Assembly: GCA_031549115.1 (NCBI GenBank)
Contig: JAVBQJ010000061.1
Coordinates: 1-39,798, forward strand
Length of the DNA: 39,798 nt
Reading direction: 5' to 3'
Source of the DNA: JAVBQJ01 sp031549115
GTDB lineage: Bacteria > Verrucomicrobiota > Lentisphaeria > Victivallales > Victivallaceae
Below the pieces are notes generated by a model that did no database searches, had not been told where the DNA came from, and was given only the letters and a program-made list of their open reading frames with translations. Both the position numbers and the translations under genes were made by a program. Below are positions 39,113 to 39,798 of this stretch, one piece after another (within the stretch, counting starts at the first letter, position 1; every line of letters starts with the position of its first letter).

Positions 39113-39798
39113 TACACGAGCGGCAGCTCCGGCAATCCGTTCGGGTAGGCGGCGCCTTCCCACTGATTGCCGAGCGTGTTGTGCTGGATCAATTCGACAC
39201 TGCCGTCCCACGACGCCGGCAATTCCACCCGGGCGCCGTCGAAAATCACCGTGGCCAACTTCGCGCCGCCGCACCACACTTCGGAGATGTGCCCCGCCGC
39301 CGGGAAGTACAACAGCCCTCCCCGCTTCCGGTACCGCAGCCGGTAACGGACCCGGCCGGAGTAGAATGGATACCCCTGCTCCACCAGGTTGCCCGGCGTC
39401 ACTTCCCGCGGTCCATCCAATTCCAATACCGCGCCGCGCGCGGTCAGCATACGCAGATTGTAGGTCTCGTGATAGACCGTTCCGGATTCCGGCGCGCCGG
39501 TCACCCGCGCGGTCACATCCCCCTCCAGAAATACCGGCTGTTCCGGCGGCGGTTCCGCGCCGTCACAATCGATCCGGTGCGTTCCAGGCTCCGGCGGCAG
39601 CGCATAAGCGACATAGACGTCGTCGTAAATGGCCAGATCGCGCCCGCGGGACAGCAACACGCCGTCGCAGCGGAACTTTCCGGCCCACGCCTTCGGCACC
39701 AGCAAATGCAGCTTTTCCAGCCGCTTCAACTGCGTCCACTCCCGCAGGTCCCGCAACGGAATCCGCTGCGGATCCAGCAATTGCACCTCCACACTTTC
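39094..39798 (-). CDS. 3' end of a large glycosidase-like gene (partial)
   Basis: At least 234 codons, open to the window edge; a GTG at 39792 could be read as a start, but there is no ribosome binding site and the frame continues, so the gene almost certainly begins beyond the window. The visible C-terminal part looks like two beta-sandwich domains. NLVEQGYPFYSGRVRYRLRY, GHISEVWCGGAKL and the ending ELIQHNTLGNQWEG match the jelly-roll domain at the end of large unclassified glycosidases in Lentisphaerota and Bacteroidota. The catalytic part is not in view, so no activity can be given. It overlaps the end of the DUF4874 gene by 19 bp. Confidence 0.6.
   Translation of the reverse strand, partial: ESVEVQLLDPQRIPLRDLREWTQLKRLEKLHLLVPKAWAGKFRCDGVLLSRGRDLAIYDDVYVAYALPPEPGTHRIDCDGAEPPPEQPVFLEGDVTARVTGAPESGTVYHETYNLRMLTARGAVLELDGPREVTPGNLVEQGYPFYSGRVRYRLRYRKRGGLLYFPAAGHISEVWCGGAKLATVIFDGARVELPASWDGSVELIQHNTLGNQWEGAAYPNGLPELPLVYYGTNA

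Noticed and set aside
37205..39277. 690-codon minus-strand open frame
   Set aside because: Antisense shadow of the DUF4874/DUF4832 gene, crossing the boundary with the next gene.

Overview
The window looks like a chromosomal piece of a saccharolytic member of the Lentisphaerota (Victivallales-like) or a close relative in the Planctomycetota-Verrucomicrobiota-Chlamydiota group. This is inferred from gene style: four pseudopilins with the [20 protein letters not shown] signature, DUF4091- and DUF4874/DUF4832-type enzymes, stand-alone UroD-fold proteins in sugar loci, single-enzyme loci with their own LacI/GntR/XRE regulators, and high GC (about 60% in samples counted by eye). No rRNA, tRNA, CRISPR array, transposase or phage gene was seen.

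Layout. 1-393 is non-coding, with a short tandem repeat. 394-3538: a GntR/LacI-type hybrid regulator divergent from an intracellular clan-A-like glycosidase. 3554-6105: an XRE-cupin regulator divergent from a ManA-like cupin isomerase, around a control region with repeated GAACAC boxes. 6161-10979: promoter, pseudopilin and two tandem secreted beta-helix proteins, lower in GC. 11061-18131: a second copy of the same promoter-leader-pseudopilin start, then a secreted barrel-like protein, a six-hairpin glycosidase and two overlapping UroD-fold genes. 18118-21781: a WaaP-like kinase divergent from a SpoU/TrmH methyltransferase, S66 carboxypeptidase and M42 aminopeptidase operon. 21811-22053: a dense cluster of GC-rich hairpins. 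22078-27692: O-acetylhomoserine sulfhydrylase, LacZ-type beta-galactosidase and a lone OppC/DppC-type permease. 27681-29310 (minus): a short exported protein, a DUF721/DciA-like protein and an alpha/beta-hydrolase, joined by ATGA overlaps. 29520-33651: LacI regulator, pseudopilin, DUF4091 enzyme. 33828-34709: MsrB-MsrA fusion. 34872-39112: pseudopilin, LacI regulator, DUF4874/DUF4832-LamG protein. 39094-39798 (minus): 3' end of a large enzyme-like gene running off the window.

The main theme is a repeated module: a promoter, often with palindromic operators, a pseudopilin, and one or more exported carbohydrate-active proteins, with or without a LacI regulator in the operon. It occurs four times. 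Two copies share a near-identical 240-bp promoter-leader-prepilin block exactly 4,900 bp apart. The inference is that each pseudopilin is tied to export or display of its neighbouring enzymes. That is a hypothesis from gene order only: no secretion ATPase, secretin or prepilin peptidase lies in the window.
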